This document shows, one piece after another, positions 43,815 to 51,509 of a DNA stretch of 59,119 bases. The stretch is from contig JABDBR010000006.1 in the NCBI GenBank assembly GCA_013288545.1, forward strand, positions 1,277 to 60,395. The letters run 5' to 3'. The translations under genes and the position numbers were made by a program. Position 1 is the first letter of the stretch. Every line of letters starts with the position of its first letter. The stretch comes from Nitrososphaerota archaeon. GTDB lineage: Archaea > Thermoproteota > Nitrososphaeria > Nitrososphaerales > Nitrosopumilaceae. The notes under the pieces were generated by a model. It made no database searches. It saw only the letters and a program-made list of their open reading frames with translations, and had not been told where the DNA came from.

Positions 43815-44998
43815 TTTCGATTTAGATAACTTTCAGGATTTTTAAGTTCACGAGTTGTGGGAGGGTTTGCAATTAGAGTTTTGTATGTATTTTGGCCTAA
43901 TTTTGCAAAGACGTATTCTGTAAAGTCTGTTCCCATACTCTTTCTGACTTGATATGATGAGATGTCGCTGTTTGCAAATGTAACTAGATAATTCTTGAAA
44001 TCTTGATCTTCTCTTAGAATGTTTTTTACCGCAAACTCTGCCATTCCTTCCATTACTGTAAACGCAGCATGGTGTGCCTGTATTGGTTTTAACCATCGCT
44101 GGTAGATGTCAAGGAGTTGCGGAATCATTTCTAAAATTTTAGGATCCACTGTTACTTTGGTAAATGTCATCACATCTGGACCAAGAACTTGAACTATGAA
44201 ATTGTCTGGATTTAATATAAAAAACAGATTTGCTCTCTTTGCAATTGGATACTCATCTGGAACTTCTGGCAACTGCAGATAGTTGTAAAGATTCTTTGTT
44301 GCAGTATCATCAAGGCCCAGGATTATTCTGGCAAGCTCTTCGTTTATTGCATTTACCTCCGATACTGCACTTTTGTTTATGTTGTACAGATTGTTCTGTA
44401 TCGAGTGCATTTGCTCCTCCAATATAGTCATCTTCAAGGCTCCGATGTACCCAGAATTTACCTGATCAAATCTTGATTCGTAGGGCTCTCCTTGTTTGTA
44501 TAGTATTATCTGTGGATAACTGGATAAAATGAACTTGTTTAGGTATATTGCAGACTCGTAAAAATCACCATACGTAGTGGATATCTGTGAGATGTACCCC
44601 TTTGCATAGGTCGAATAAACTAGATATCTAAAAGTCTGTTTTTCTGCAAGTTCTGATATTTTTTGAACATCTTCATGTGCAATTGCAGTAAAAAGTTCGT
44701 CTACAAACACTGCAGATTCCTTTGTAGGGTATACCTTGCGTCCCTTTAGTTGCTTAAACTCTACAAGTTCTGGAAAATCAACTCTTGTCTGTGAAACTGG
44801 AATTCCGGTAAACTCTGTTATCTTTTTTGACATGTCTGAAAATAATCTGTTGCAGATTGACTCGATATCTTCAAATTTTATCTTTGAAGCAAATGCCTGC
44901 TCCGCTTTTGACTTTGAACTCATTATCTCTTTTTCTTCATTTAATTCGACTGAGAGCTGATCCAAAAGAGCATATGCAAATTCTTCAAACTCTGTCAT
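43811..44998 (-). CDS. Conserved hypothetical protein, partner of the transglutaminase-like gene
   Basis: 395-residue soluble helical protein. It has no known motif, but the stretch LEEQMHSIQNNLY (residues about 182-194) and AHHAAFTVMEGMAEF (about 310-324) carry paired His/Glu residues at spacing that could bind metal. They do not form the HExxH of zinc proteases. It is directly upstream of the SirB1-type gene with a 4-base overlap, so the two act together. No function is proposed. Confidence 0.65.
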   Translation of the reverse strand: MTEFEEFAYALLDQLSVELNEEKEIMSSKSKAEQAFASKIKFEDIESICNRLFSDMSKKITEFTGIPVSQTRVDFPELVEFKQLKGRKVYPTKESAVFVDELFTAIAHEDVQKISELAEKQTFRYLVYSTYAKGYISQISTTYGDFYESAIYLNKFILSSYPQIILYKQGEPYESRFDQVNSGYIGALKMTILEEQMHSIQNNLYNINKSAVSEVNAINEELARIILGLDDTATKNLYNYLQLPEVPDEYPIAKRANLFFILNPDNFIVQVLGPDVMTFTKVTVDPKILEMIPQLLDIYQRWLKPIQAHHAAFTVMEGMAEFAVKNILREDQDFKNYLVTFANSDISSYQVRKSMGTDFTEYVFAKLGQNTYKTLIANPPTTRELKNPESYLNRK

Positions 44999-45103
44999 TA
45001 TGGGGTTTGATTAGACCTGCCAATTTAACATTAACTTTGGATCTACCTGCATGTTTTGGGTTGCACTTGGTTTGCTAAAATCTACCTTGTAATAATGACT
45101 AGT

Positions 45104-45484
45104 CTATTTTGATCCAGTCATGTTCATGTTTGTATGACTTGACATCATTGTTGAATTTGAATGGTTTTGGGTCATCATCATTTGATTTGCATACCATGAT
45201 TTTACTAGTGAATTTACAACTATCTGATGCATGATGATACTTCCGTATAGTGCGCCAGTGGCTTTACCAGGACCTTGTCGTTGTGATGCTAGCACTGCTG
45301 ATGACCATTTGGCATTTTCTCCAGGCTGGCAGACATGGTTGCCACAAACTCTGCTTGGATCCAAGCTTGCTGTAGTGCGACTAAAGTCTCCTGTAGCTCT
45401 GGTCAAAGCACTAGCCTCTTGTGTTATTGTCATGGATAAAACAATAGAAAACAGGGCTGCAAAAACTAGAATCTTTTTAGACAT
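45104..45484 (-). CDS. Secreted Met/Asn-rich small protein
   Basis: 126 residues from the ATG at 45484: MSKKILVFAALFSIVLSM is a Sec signal with the end SALTRATG near residue 27-34. The secreted part has CGNHVCQPGEN, giving two cysteines, and then a Met/His/Asn-rich end (MMMTQNHSNSTMMSSHTNMN). The Met/His end could bind copper, which would fit an ammonia oxidiser, but this is inference. The frame is open to 45568, but the first ATG with a natural signal peptide is at 45484. It is not recognised. Confidence 0.65.
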   Translation of the reverse strand: MSKKILVFAALFSIVLSMTITQEASALTRATGDFSRTTASLDPSRVCGNHVCQPGENAKWSSAVLASQRQGPGKATGALYGSIIMHQIVVNSLVKSWYANQMMMTQNHSNSTMMSSHTNMNMTGSK

Positions 45485-45808
45485 TTTGAATATTTGCAGA
45501 GTCTGAGAATAAAAGGTATTCGCCTTTTTATGAAAAAAGGGTATACCGGGGGTGGGTTTGTCGGCCATATTTTGAAACCCAATGAATAAAATTCAACTAA
45601 TACCATGTATTCATACTAATTTTTAACGCTTTTCTTTAAACAAAGTTGAACTCAAAACGAAATGCGGTTGCCGGTTTGCAGTTCCGAACGGGTCCAAGTC
45701 CATCCAAAAATCAAGTTTTTAGTGGATGTTTCCAATTTTATAATTCAAAATAGTAAAAGGATTCATTAATAATCAGTAAAAATATGAACAAAATTTATTA
45801 TCTTCAAT
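45485..45808. other. Intergenic stretch at the core/island boundary
   Basis: About 320 bases without a convincing gene, apart from the unlikely upstream extension of the secreted-protein frame. The stretch is A/T rich, with a short GC-rich patch at about 45662-45705 (tgcggttgccggtttgcagttccgaacggg). That patch has a T-arm-like look but does not fold as a tRNA end. I see no direct repeat matching the tRNA-Ser 3' end, so no attachment site can be claimed. Confidence 0.5.
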
Positions 45809-45931
45809 ATGTATTGCATTGTATTGGACAATGTATCAGAGATGATAATAGCAGGATTCATTGGTACTACTGGTGCGAATCTTTTAACTTTGTTCTTGTC
45901 AAATGCCATAGAAAATAAAAAAAATTACTAA
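45809..45931 (+). CDS. Possible 40-residue membrane peptide
   Basis: A short frame from the ATG at 45809 gives MYCIVLDNVSEMIIAGFIGT, one hydrophobic segment (about residues 13-31) and a basic tail ENKKNY. It could be a small membrane or toxin-like peptide. A codon-by-codon check is positive only in lacking stops. It lies 29 bases upstream of the next gene on the same strand. Confidence is low. Confidence 0.3.
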   Translation: MYCIVLDNVSEMIIAGFIGTTGANLLTLFLSNAIENKKNY

Positions 45932-45960
45932 AAGTATAAAGATCTTATCTAGATTTAGGC

Positions 45961-46314
45961 ATGAAACCCTACACAAGAAAATTAACAGGAGGTCTGTATA
46001 ATGGATGGGGTTATTTTACAGTCCCTAAAAAAATAATTAGTTACATAGTAAGTAAAGATAGATGGGTAGCTTGTTGGCTTGACAAAAATTATAATTTAGT
46101 CCTTTCAAGAGAACCAAGTCCAAACGACATCAATGGAATATTCTTGTGGAAACGATACTACTATGCCAGCAGTGGTTCAATACAATATCGTATACCCGTG
46201 GACGTGTTTACGGCATGGACGGCTCAATACCCAGAAAGTGACTTTAAATATGTAAAAATAGTAGTTTTACAAAATAATAATTTACAAATCACTCTGCTAA
46301 AAACCCCAAATTGA
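45961..46314 (+). CDS. Hypothetical protein at the island start
   Basis: 117-residue soluble protein with many aromatic residues (NGWGYFTVPKKIISYIV, LWKRYYYASSGSIQYRIP). Alternating beta-strand-like stretches suggest a small beta barrel. There is no cysteine cluster, membrane segment or signal peptide. It is not recognised. It is the first gene of the accessory region, and the codon use looks more A/T-rich than upstream genes. Confidence 0.55.
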   Translation: MKPYTRKLTGGLYNGWGYFTVPKKIISYIVSKDRWVACWLDKNYNLVLSREPSPNDINGIFLWKRYYYASSGSIQYRIPVDVFTAWTAQYPESDFKYVKIVVLQNNNLQITLLKTPN

Positions 46315-46338
46315 TATAACTACATACTTCAACCGAAA

Positions 46339-46363
46339 AAGCTTTAAAGCTTATTAAAATAAG
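46339..46363. promoter_or_regulatory. Overlapping palindromes before the methyltransferase gene
   Basis: AAGCTTTAAAGCTT (46339-46352) is a perfect 14-base palindrome. It shares its last bases with CTTATTAAAATAAG (46350-46363), another perfect palindrome. Together they cover the TATA region (tttaaa, about 26 bases before the TTG at 46372), so they could be a repressor operator or a methyltransferase-binding site. Confidence 0.5.
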
Positions 46364-46371
46364 TAACTGTA

Positions 46372-47742
46372 TTGGTAGACAAACAATTCGTCTTAAATGA
46401 CATAATTTGTACTGATAGCAAAAAGCTAAGTGATCATGTAAAACCTGAAAGCGTAGCTTTGACCATAACCTCTCCACCGTATAGAAATGCAATAGATTAT
46501 TCTAGACATGTGAAAAATATTGCACGCAATGAACAGGCTCATTTTAGAGGTGAACTTGAACTAAAGACGAAGGCATATCTTGATGAAATGGAACAGATCT
46601 TTTCCGAGGTTCATAAGGTCACCATTAAAGGCGGCTTTTGTTGCATAATTATAGGTGATGAAATAGATAATGGGAAATTGATTCCACTTTCTAGCCTCTT
46701 AATTTCGAGACTGGTGAAAGAAGAAAATTCTGAAGATGGTTGGCATCTGAGAGATATGATTATTTGGAATAAGGTTACCGCTGGTAGAAATGGTGCAGGT
46801 AACCGATTTGGAATATTCATACAACATCCTATTCCCACTTATTACCGAAGCAACATAATGCACGAATACATCATAGTATTACAAAAAGGCACTCAAAAGA
46901 GGGAATTAGACAGAACTCTTGCTGATAGATTACCTCTTAATCGTGCAATGAAACGTCAGGTCTCTCTTTCAATCTGGGATATTACACCTGTCCCTCCACG
47001 AGTTGTTAAACATCCAGCTGTATTTCCAGAACAAATACCTTGGAGACTTATCAATCTGTATTCACTTCCAGGTGATACCATTCTTGATCCTATGAATGGA
47101 AGTGGACAAACAACCAAAATTGCAAAACAACTTGGACGTAATTACATTGGTATAGACAAAAGAAAAGAATACGTTGCACTAGCCAAGCAGAGACTAAGTT
47201 CACCATTCATGCTTTCTAATTTCATGGTTCCAATCTATATGCCCATAGAATGGTCATCACATGAAGAATCTGGTAAGAAAGACGACGCAGCATTAGATAT
47301 TTCTAATATTCCTAAAGGTTACGAACTTGTATTTCAGAGCAAGTCTTCAAAAGAAGTACTTGGTGTTCGGGGAACCTATCTGTACTACAAAAATAATGAT
47401 GGTGATTATCTATGTTATATTATAGCTAGAAGTGAAAACCCCACCAGAATAAAACTTGGTAAACTCTCGAATCCAAAATCACCGCTACAAATTGTTCTAA
47501 ATCAAATTCCAAATAAGCCATTTCATAAGGCTGATCTAAATGAATCATTACCGCCGAGATTGGTTGAAAATAGACAACCAATCAAAGCAGTAATTGATGT
47601 GTTAGAGTATGAAGGATTTCTAAGGAAAACTGGTAAAAAAACTGGATCTGCAGAAGAATATGAAAAAGTTATTCCTAAAAAATCTGCAGAAATGATAAAG
47701 AGATCTAAAATATTATCAGTAGAAAAAATTATAAAAAAATGA
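46372..47742 (+). CDS. Beta-class DNA methyltransferase (TSPPY type)
   Basis: 456-residue DNA amino-methyltransferase, starting with TTG at 46372. The catalytic motif TSPPY is at residues 33-37 and precedes the SAM motif DPMNGSGQTT at about 239-248. This order (motif IV before I) is the beta class, whose S-P-P-Y members are mainly N4-cytosine and some N6-adenine methylases. A middle region (IWDITPVPPRVVKHPAVFPEQIPWRLINLYS, in parts) fits. The C-terminal 170 residues, with KSSKEVLGVRGTYLYYKN and a possible winged helix (AVIDVLEYEGFLRKTGK), may bind the target or regulate. No restriction endonuclease is next to it. The target sequence cannot be read. Confidence 0.88.
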   Translation: MVDKQFVLNDIICTDSKKLSDHVKPESVALTITSPPYRNAIDYSRHVKNIARNEQAHFRGELELKTKAYLDEMEQIFSEVHKVTIKGGFCCIIIGDEIDNGKLIPLSSLLISRLVKEENSEDGWHLRDMIIWNKVTAGRNGAGNRFGIFIQHPIPTYYRSNIMHEYIIVLQKGTQKRELDRTLADRLPLNRAMKRQVSLSIWDITPVPPRVVKHPAVFPEQIPWRLINLYSLPGDTILDPMNGSGQTTKIAKQLGRNYIGIDKRKEYVALAKQRLSSPFMLSNFMVPIYMPIEWSSHEESGKKDDAALDISNIPKGYELVFQSKSSKEVLGVRGTYLYYKNNDGDYLCYIIARSENPTRIKLGKLSNPKSPLQIVLNQIPNKPFHKADLNESLPPRLVENRQPIKAVIDVLEYEGFLRKTGKKTGSAEEYEKVIPKKSAEMIKRSKILSVEKIIKK

Positions 47743-47775
47743 AACTGTTGAAATATTGTTATCAACCTATGTATC

Positions 47776-48369
47776 ATGAATGATCTTAATCTTATTATTC
47801 TACAACCTCCGTCAGATAGATCTAAACAGTTCCAAAACTATTGTATGGATAATAATTACTCAAAGGAAGAATTTACTTCATATTTAGAATTTCTTAAATA
47901 TATTCTTGCCAAATTATTTCATCTTGCCAAAAATGATAGTTTATGTTGTTTGCTTTTCCCAAAGACTCTAACCTCCAATGATAAACTAACTTATGCTCAC
48001 ATAGTTTCTGCAGGTACTTCTAGTTATACATGGGGATTAAATGATGAAATAATCTTAATGAATGAACAAAAGAAATCATTGGGAAAAATAGCCATATTGA
48101 AAAAAAATGATTTGGTAGAAACTATTAGCAGGGCGGAAAGACTCACACACATATCCATTCCACAAGAGGAAAAAGAATTCATATTTGAATCTGTATGGGT
48201 CATTGATTCTCTCAAGGGAGATCTAATGGATGAAAAAGTTGTTAGATGGTTGATACTTTCTTACTCTAATCCTATGGGAGAAATTCATGATCCATTTCCA
48301 GAGTTCACTAATTCCAAGAAAATTTGTTTGACGCTGGGTAGAATTTTTTTAGAATCTATCAATACATGA
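47776..48369 (+). CDS. Likely catalytically dead methyltransferase relative
   Basis: 197-residue protein. Read against the neighbour, its parts line up in order: LNLIILQPPSDRSK at residues 4-17, where the active enzyme has TSPPY but here has PPS; then YLEFLKYILAKLFHLAKNDSLCCLLFP, the helix and strand after motif IV. VWVIDSL, then LILSYSNPMGEIHDPFPEF near 155-173, correspond to the region before and at the SAM motif, but the glycine-rich DPxxGSG is replaced by DPFPEF. Both key motifs are therefore damaged while the scaffold looks kept. It probably cannot methylate and may act as a partner or regulator. It follows the methylase by 33 bases on the same strand. Confidence 0.6.
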   Translation: MNDLNLIILQPPSDRSKQFQNYCMDNNYSKEEFTSYLEFLKYILAKLFHLAKNDSLCCLLFPKTLTSNDKLTYAHIVSAGTSSYTWGLNDEIILMNEQKKSLGKIAILKKNDLVETISRAERLTHISIPQEEKEFIFESVWVIDSLKGDLMDEKVVRWLILSYSNPMGEIHDPFPEFTNSKKICLTLGRIFLESINT

Positions 48370-48587
48370 TCATTCCTTGTTATGGCAAAATGTATTGACC
48401 GCCATAGTAGAAAGTTTGACTATATTCAGGGGAAAATTACAAGATAATTCATACTATCATCAAAAAAGTAATTTTACATTAGATCTGTTATTGCAAAAAC
48501 CTTATTTCCAGTTTCTTTAATGGTTGCTCACAACTCTGGCATTCTAGATACAGTTATCACTAAGAATATCCCACAAACCATGAAATA

Positions 48588-49721
48588 TTGATGAATACTC
48601 TTTTTCTAAAGTTCAGGATTAGTCTAGAAAATCATAACATAGATTTTAGCCCCAAAGGTCCACTCACCCATAGATGGATGCCAAATGGTGAATCGGATTC
48701 TATTAATTTGAATGTGGGAAATTCTGATTATAATCTACAAGCTTGGTTTGAACGACATGGCGTTGTAAGTGGTGGTATGATTGAATTTGATTATAAAGAA
48801 AAGAAAGTTGATCCAACTATCATTCCAAGACAAGGAATTTTAGAAATTGGTCCTTTGTATTGTTTGTTAGAAATTAAAGATGTCTCAGATGATGAATTAA
48901 ATGCCGTTAGAGACAATAAAATTGGAGATCCTAATTATATGACTCTTGGTAAGAGAGTAATCGGTGTAATACAACCTCCAATTTCAAACTTCTTGAGAAT
49001 ATTAAGAATACAATATGGACAATATTGGTTACGAGAATTATTTCCTTTTGATTCGAGATTTCATTCTCTAGGAAGTTATTGTGGAAGTCTTAGATTACTA
49101 TGGAGTATAGATAAGACAAACTGGTCAGAGTTTACACCTGATCAACAGGTTATACGTATGACAAGCAACATCATACGAGATCATGCTAGTTTTAGTAATT
49201 ATATTAATGAAGAAGACTGGAATGAAATAAAATCGAAAATAAAAGCAGAATATTCTCCTTCTTATGTAATGATATTGCTAATACAATCTTGGGAACACTA
49301 TGATCAGAAAAATACAAAATATGCAATTTTAGACGGTGTTACCGCATTAGAGTTAGCAATAGATGAATTACTTCGGAGTGCACTTGGAAAAATGAATATT
49401 CAGTTTACAAAGATTGATGATTTCAATACTACCCAGAGTTTGCCTGTCAAAACAATGTTAGTCACAGCATTAAAAGGAAATATCAAATCTGAAGAAATTA
49501 CTGATACCCTAGAAACGATCAAAATTAGAAATGACATAGTCCATGAAGGAAAAAACCCTCCTGATGACGCTGGTAACAGACTAAGAGGATTGATAAACAC
49601 AGTATCAAAGATGATGGAAAATAGAGAATTTAGATTTCCCAAAGCGAATCGTGGTAATGCAATACAGGATGTTGCAGAATGGGAAAAACTAAAAGCAGAA
49701 TATCTCGCATCAAAAAAATGA
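48588..49721 (+). CDS. HEPN-domain protein, putative ribonuclease
   Basis: 377-residue soluble protein. Near the C-terminus, RNDIVH (residues about 313-318) matches the HEPN motif Rx4-6H, set after a helical stretch with ALELAIDELL. HEPN proteins are often RNases that cut RNA in antiviral and toxin systems. The N-terminal 200 residues are beta-rich and unrecognised (WFERHGVVSGGMIEFDYKEK). It overlaps the next gene by 4 bases (ATGA), so the HEPN protein and a membrane protein are made together. The RNase call is by motif only. Confidence 0.7.
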   Translation: MMNTLFLKFRISLENHNIDFSPKGPLTHRWMPNGESDSINLNVGNSDYNLQAWFERHGVVSGGMIEFDYKEKKVDPTIIPRQGILEIGPLYCLLEIKDVSDDELNAVRDNKIGDPNYMTLGKRVIGVIQPPISNFLRILRIQYGQYWLRELFPFDSRFHSLGSYCGSLRLLWSIDKTNWSEFTPDQQVIRMTSNIIRDHASFSNYINEEDWNEIKSKIKAEYSPSYVMILLIQSWEHYDQKNTKYAILDGVTALELAIDELLRSALGKMNIQFTKIDDFNTTQSLPVKTMLVTALKGNIKSEEITDTLETIKIRNDIVHEGKNPPDDAGNRLRGLINTVSKMMENREFRFPKANRGNAIQDVAEWEKLKAEYLASKK

Positions 49722-50317
49722 CAATAAATAAACAAGATAAATTTGGGATTATTTTTACAATTTGTCTTGTTGGATTCATAATCGTCATAATTCAGATGTT
49801 ATCATCAACAGTTCCAAATAGTGAACGCATTATCATAATTGTAATATGTGGAGGAGTTCTTTCTATAGCAGCATTTTTTTCCTATCGAAAAAAACCGTCT
49901 AATCATACCTTTGTTCTGACTAATACTTCATACATGATATTTTTTATAATTGGAATTGTTCTTGGATTACTTGTACGTGCTAGCATAGATGCTGCATATG
50001 GAATAGATTATCAAAAAGCTGAGCCTACTTCAATTTATTATGGAATATCATTGATTTTTGGTGGTTACTATGGATTTTATTTTTTTAATGCAATGTCAAT
50101 GGTGGTATCTTTAATACGGATTCCTTTTATTAGAACGAGACTTCGTGGTGACACGCGATGGATTCCTAGTGTTGAAGGAGTAACATTTGGTTTTGCAGTA
50201 ATGACTTTTTACGAATTATTTTCAAAAGGGATTCCTAAATTATGGTTTATTTTTTCTTCTTGTAGTTTTCAAGCAATTCCTTTAATGCATCAAGTGTTGG
50301 GATCTTTCCTGTTCTAG
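49718..50317 (+). CDS. Multi-pass membrane protein, partner of the HEPN protein
   Basis: 199 residues from the ATG at 49718, which overlaps the HEPN stop (ATGA). About five hydrophobic segments are visible: IIFTICLVGFIIVIIQM, IIIIVICGGVLSIAAFF, MIFFIIGIVLGLLVRA, and two more near YGISLIFGGYYGFYFF and FGFAVMTFYELF. The frame is open upstream to 49679, but that start gives a charged odd N-terminus. A HEPN-plus-membrane pair recalls effector systems that attack the membrane or are controlled there, which is inference. Confidence 0.68.
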   Translation: MTINKQDKFGIIFTICLVGFIIVIIQMLSSTVPNSERIIIIVICGGVLSIAAFFSYRKKPSNHTFVLTNTSYMIFFIIGIVLGLLVRASIDAAYGIDYQKAEPTSIYYGISLIFGGYYGFYFFNAMSMVVSLIRIPFIRTRLRGDTRWIPSVEGVTFGFAVMTFYELFSKGIPKLWFIFSSCSFQAIPLMHQVLGSFLF

Positions 50318-50486
50318 CCTGAAATTTGTCTTTTCAGATGCTCTTATTTTAAAAAAATTAGTCAGTGTTTATTAATTTTAGTGGTTTATAATATATTAAT
50401 ACAGTTGTTTAATATTAAATTAATTGTTTAATAGTGTTTAGTATAAAATACAGTTAAATATGGGTATTTAGTAACAATATACTAGT
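50318..50486. repeat. AT-rich upstream region with repeated TGTTTADTA
   Basis: About 170 bases, over 80 percent A/T by eye. TGTTTANTA-like copies occur at 50366, 50406, 50425 and 50435 (TGTTTATTA, TGTTTAATA twice, TGTTTAGTA). The last two are 10 bases apart. They lie just before the gene at 50487, whose N-terminus looks like a DNA-binding domain, so they could be its operators. Low-complexity A/T content makes chance matches possible. Confidence 0.5.
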
Positions 50487-51509
50487 ATGATAATCATGAT
50501 GAAAATTACACCTGATATGTACAAGTCTGCAATGGAATTAGTGAATCTTGGCAAATACAGTTCGTTAGAACATTTTACAGAATTAGCTTTTCGAAATCAA
50601 CTGATATTAGAAAATGATACTCAAGAAAGTTCAATTCATGTTTTGGATAATGCCAAATTAACTACTCATAATGAATCATCTACCGGATATTTACCACGAA
50701 CAATTAACCCAATTCCATTGAGTAAAGAGCGTCGTGAAAAACCCCTGTGGGGTCTTATCAATAGATTTGCTCCTGGTAAGCTTGTTTTACGAATGTTGGC
50801 TAGTGGGTTAGAATCTTCAACAACTGAATGGATTAACTATAAAGAATTTGCAGCTGGTGTAGTTGAACGTGCAATAAGTATGAGAAATCAAATAGAGAAA
50901 CATTACAAAAATTCACAAATTGTTCGAGGTGAGGGCCTCCAAATTGGTTTTCCTCAAAAAGATGAAAATAGTCGTCAACGATTCGCTGACATATACATTG
51001 GAAGACTCAGATCAGACGGTAGAATAGATGGTTTTCTAGGAAGTTTAGAACTAGGAGTAATAAGAAAAGCATCTGATGGAAGTTTGCAGATTGGAATAAC
51101 AGAAGCTGGTCTAAAGTTAGCTAATCTGAAATCTCCCTTATTAGATGAATTTTTTACAGTAGAACATCCGATTGCATTTTCTAAAAATGAAATTCGCTTT
51201 CTTATGAATCACGTGAAAAAAATAAGACCTGGAGAATATCAGTTTCTTGATTATCTTTTTACTTCAGTCAAGAGTGGTATGAATACTCCACAAGAGATTG
51301 GTAACCAAGTTGCAGATTATGTTAAAAAAAATAAATGGACAAATTCTCATGGGGGAAATATTTCAGAAGCAGAATTGAATACAATGAAGGTTGGAGGAAT
51401 GGCAAGACTCGTGGAGATGAGGCTAATAAGAATTGAAAAGGATGGTATACATACAAAATATCAAGCTAGTTCAGAACTTGATAATTTGGAGGGTTTGTTA
51501 AATGAATGA
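50487..51509 (+). CDS. DNA-binding-type protein coupled to the GHKL ATPase
   Basis: 340-residue protein. The N-terminal 45 residues (MMKITPDMYKSAMELVNLGKYSSLEHFTELAF, in parts) follow the ribbon-helix-helix pattern of antitoxin-type DNA-binding proteins. The middle and C-terminal parts contain winged-helix-like stretches (LGVIRKASDGSLQIGITEAGLKLA, then MARLVEMRLIRIEKDGIH). It overlaps the ATPase gene by 8 bases and probably forms a complex with or regulates it. The domain calls are motif-level guesses and no family is recognised. Confidence 0.6.
   Translation: MIIMMKITPDMYKSAMELVNLGKYSSLEHFTELAFRNQLILENDTQESSIHVLDNAKLTTHNESSTGYLPRTINPIPLSKERREKPLWGLINRFAPGKLVLRMLASGLESSTTEWINYKEFAAGVVERAISMRNQIEKHYKNSQIVRGEGLQIGFPQKDENSRQRFADIYIGRLRSDGRIDGFLGSLELGVIRKASDGSLQIGITEAGLKLANLKSPLLDEFFTVEHPIAFSKNEIRFLMNHVKKIRPGEYQFLDYLFTSVKSGMNTPQEIGNQVADYVKKNKWTNSHGGNISEAELNTMKVGGMARLVEMRLIRIEKDGIHTKYQASSELDNLEGLLNE

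Noticed and set aside
45660-45710. GC-rich patch that might be a tRNA fragment or attachment site
   Set aside because: The stem arms do not pair as a T arm or acceptor, and no matching sequence occurs at the tRNA-Ser 3' end.
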